DNA from: Hymenopus coronatus
Lineage: Eukaryota; Arthropoda; Insecta; Mantodea; Hymenopodidae
Reading direction: 5' to 3'
NCBI GenBank assembly: GCA_030762935.1
Contig: CM060883.1
Location: forward strand, 50,719,001 to 50,783,000
Length of the DNA: 64,000 bases
The number at the start of each line of letters is the position of its first letter. Positions within the stretch are counted from its first letter, which is position 1. A program made the translations under genes and the position numbers. The notes under the pieces were generated by a model. That model saw only the letters and a program-made list of their open reading frames with translations. It made no database searches and was not told the origin of the DNA. This document shows, piece after piece, positions 63,400 through 64,000 of the stretch.

Positions 63400-64000
63400 T
63401 TAATCCTTAGACAGACTGGATGTCAGACTGCAGGATACAGAGTCAGCAAAAATATAATCTCTAATGAACATCATAGTGTCCCCCTTTGCTGGAACACCGT
63501 CTTCCGGTGATAAGCCACACCGTTCATAAGAGTAGAGCCTGAATATGACTTTATCATGAGGTCGGAGCTTCGTCTCCTGTAAGCAGACAATCAAAGGTTG
63601 TTTCTGGTTGAGCAGCACTTCAAGCTCTGGCCGATGTGATCTAACTCCGCATATGTTCCACTGTAGGATAGCTATCATGTGTAATATAAGTTCTACATTG
63701 AAAAACGTTTTAGCAAATTGAGCTGTGCTGGGTGGTTTGGTTTGCTGCTCGTTGCTGCCGGACTAACACTCTTCTCAGGAGGCGATTCTGCCGCTTACAC
63801 ATTGTCCGTCTGCAGCAGGGACAGACATCGGGAAGGACCTTTTTCCAATAAAAAATTTCGGTTCGAGAGCCTCGAACCGATTGGAAGTACTAATCGCCGA
63901 AGATGATTCTCGTTGATTGGAGCTTCTTCCAGAAGATTCCTCAGAAGTGGATCTGCTGGAGAGTGACGTGGACTTTTACTACATTTAGTTGTTTTGGTTG
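63400..64000 (-). pseudogene. jockey-like LINE: ORF1 end and start of ORF2 endonuclease
   Basis: ORF2 starts at 63678 on the minus strand with MIAILQWNICGVRSHRPELE and then LIVCLQETKLRP. This is the N-terminal motif of the apurinic-type endonuclease of non-LTR elements, with the metal-binding Asn (QWN) and Glu (QETK). It stops after about 92 residues, so the rest of the endonuclease and the reverse transcriptase are missing. Upstream (63985-63700) a Ser-rich frame with SAISTSNRFEALEP is the end of ORF1, followed by stops. The element continues beyond the window at 64000. Confidence 0.75.

Overview
The window looks like nuclear DNA of an insect with a large, AT-rich, repeat-laden genome. Two spliced genes survive among several kinds of transposon. 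The long introns, the tRNA-derived SINEs and a zinc-finger gene with an acidic 'IKEEP' leader suggest a hemimetabolous insect such as a cockroach, termite or stick insect. That placement is inference; no species can be named from the sequence alone.

Left part (1-29,400). Relics of LTR and non-LTR retroelements and of mariner transposons fill the first 6 kb. A C2H2 zinc-finger gene then runs on the minus strand. I could join three exons in frame: 20489-20161, a 47-nt exon at 18615-18569, and the finger exon 8853-7605. Together they give a 538-residue protein with an acidic leader and 12 fingers, one of them degenerate. Its introns hold a LINE fragment, several transposase relics, SINEs and old repeats. 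Between 20.5 and 29.4 kb lie copies of an abundant ~0.9-1.3 kb repeat, foldback and TIR elements and a near-perfect hairpin.

Right part (29,840-58,097). A complete acid-lipase gene (alpha/beta hydrolase, lipase-3/gastric-lipase type) lies on the plus strand. Eight coding exons, all with GT-AG borders and matching phases, give 402 residues. The protein has a signal peptide and an intact Ser-Asp-His triad (Ser172, Asp347, His378). The 1.2 kb of coding sequence is spread over 28 kb because the introns are packed with the same repeat, MITEs and transposase relics.

Distal part (58,100-64,000). Mostly decayed retroelements: a gag-like relic interrupted by a SINE, a 70-bp tandem array, LTR-like and 3'-tail fragments, and the ORF1/ORF2 junction of a jockey-like LINE on the minus strand.

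The main unexplained structure is the dispersed repeat, here called the ACTTTCTCT repeat. It makes up roughly a quarter of the window by summing my coordinates. It occurs in both orientations, often head to tail. It starts with a long imperfect palindrome whose two arms vary together between copies, and it ends in a fixed tail that carries the inverse of the head motif. I found no protein it could encode and do not recognise its family.
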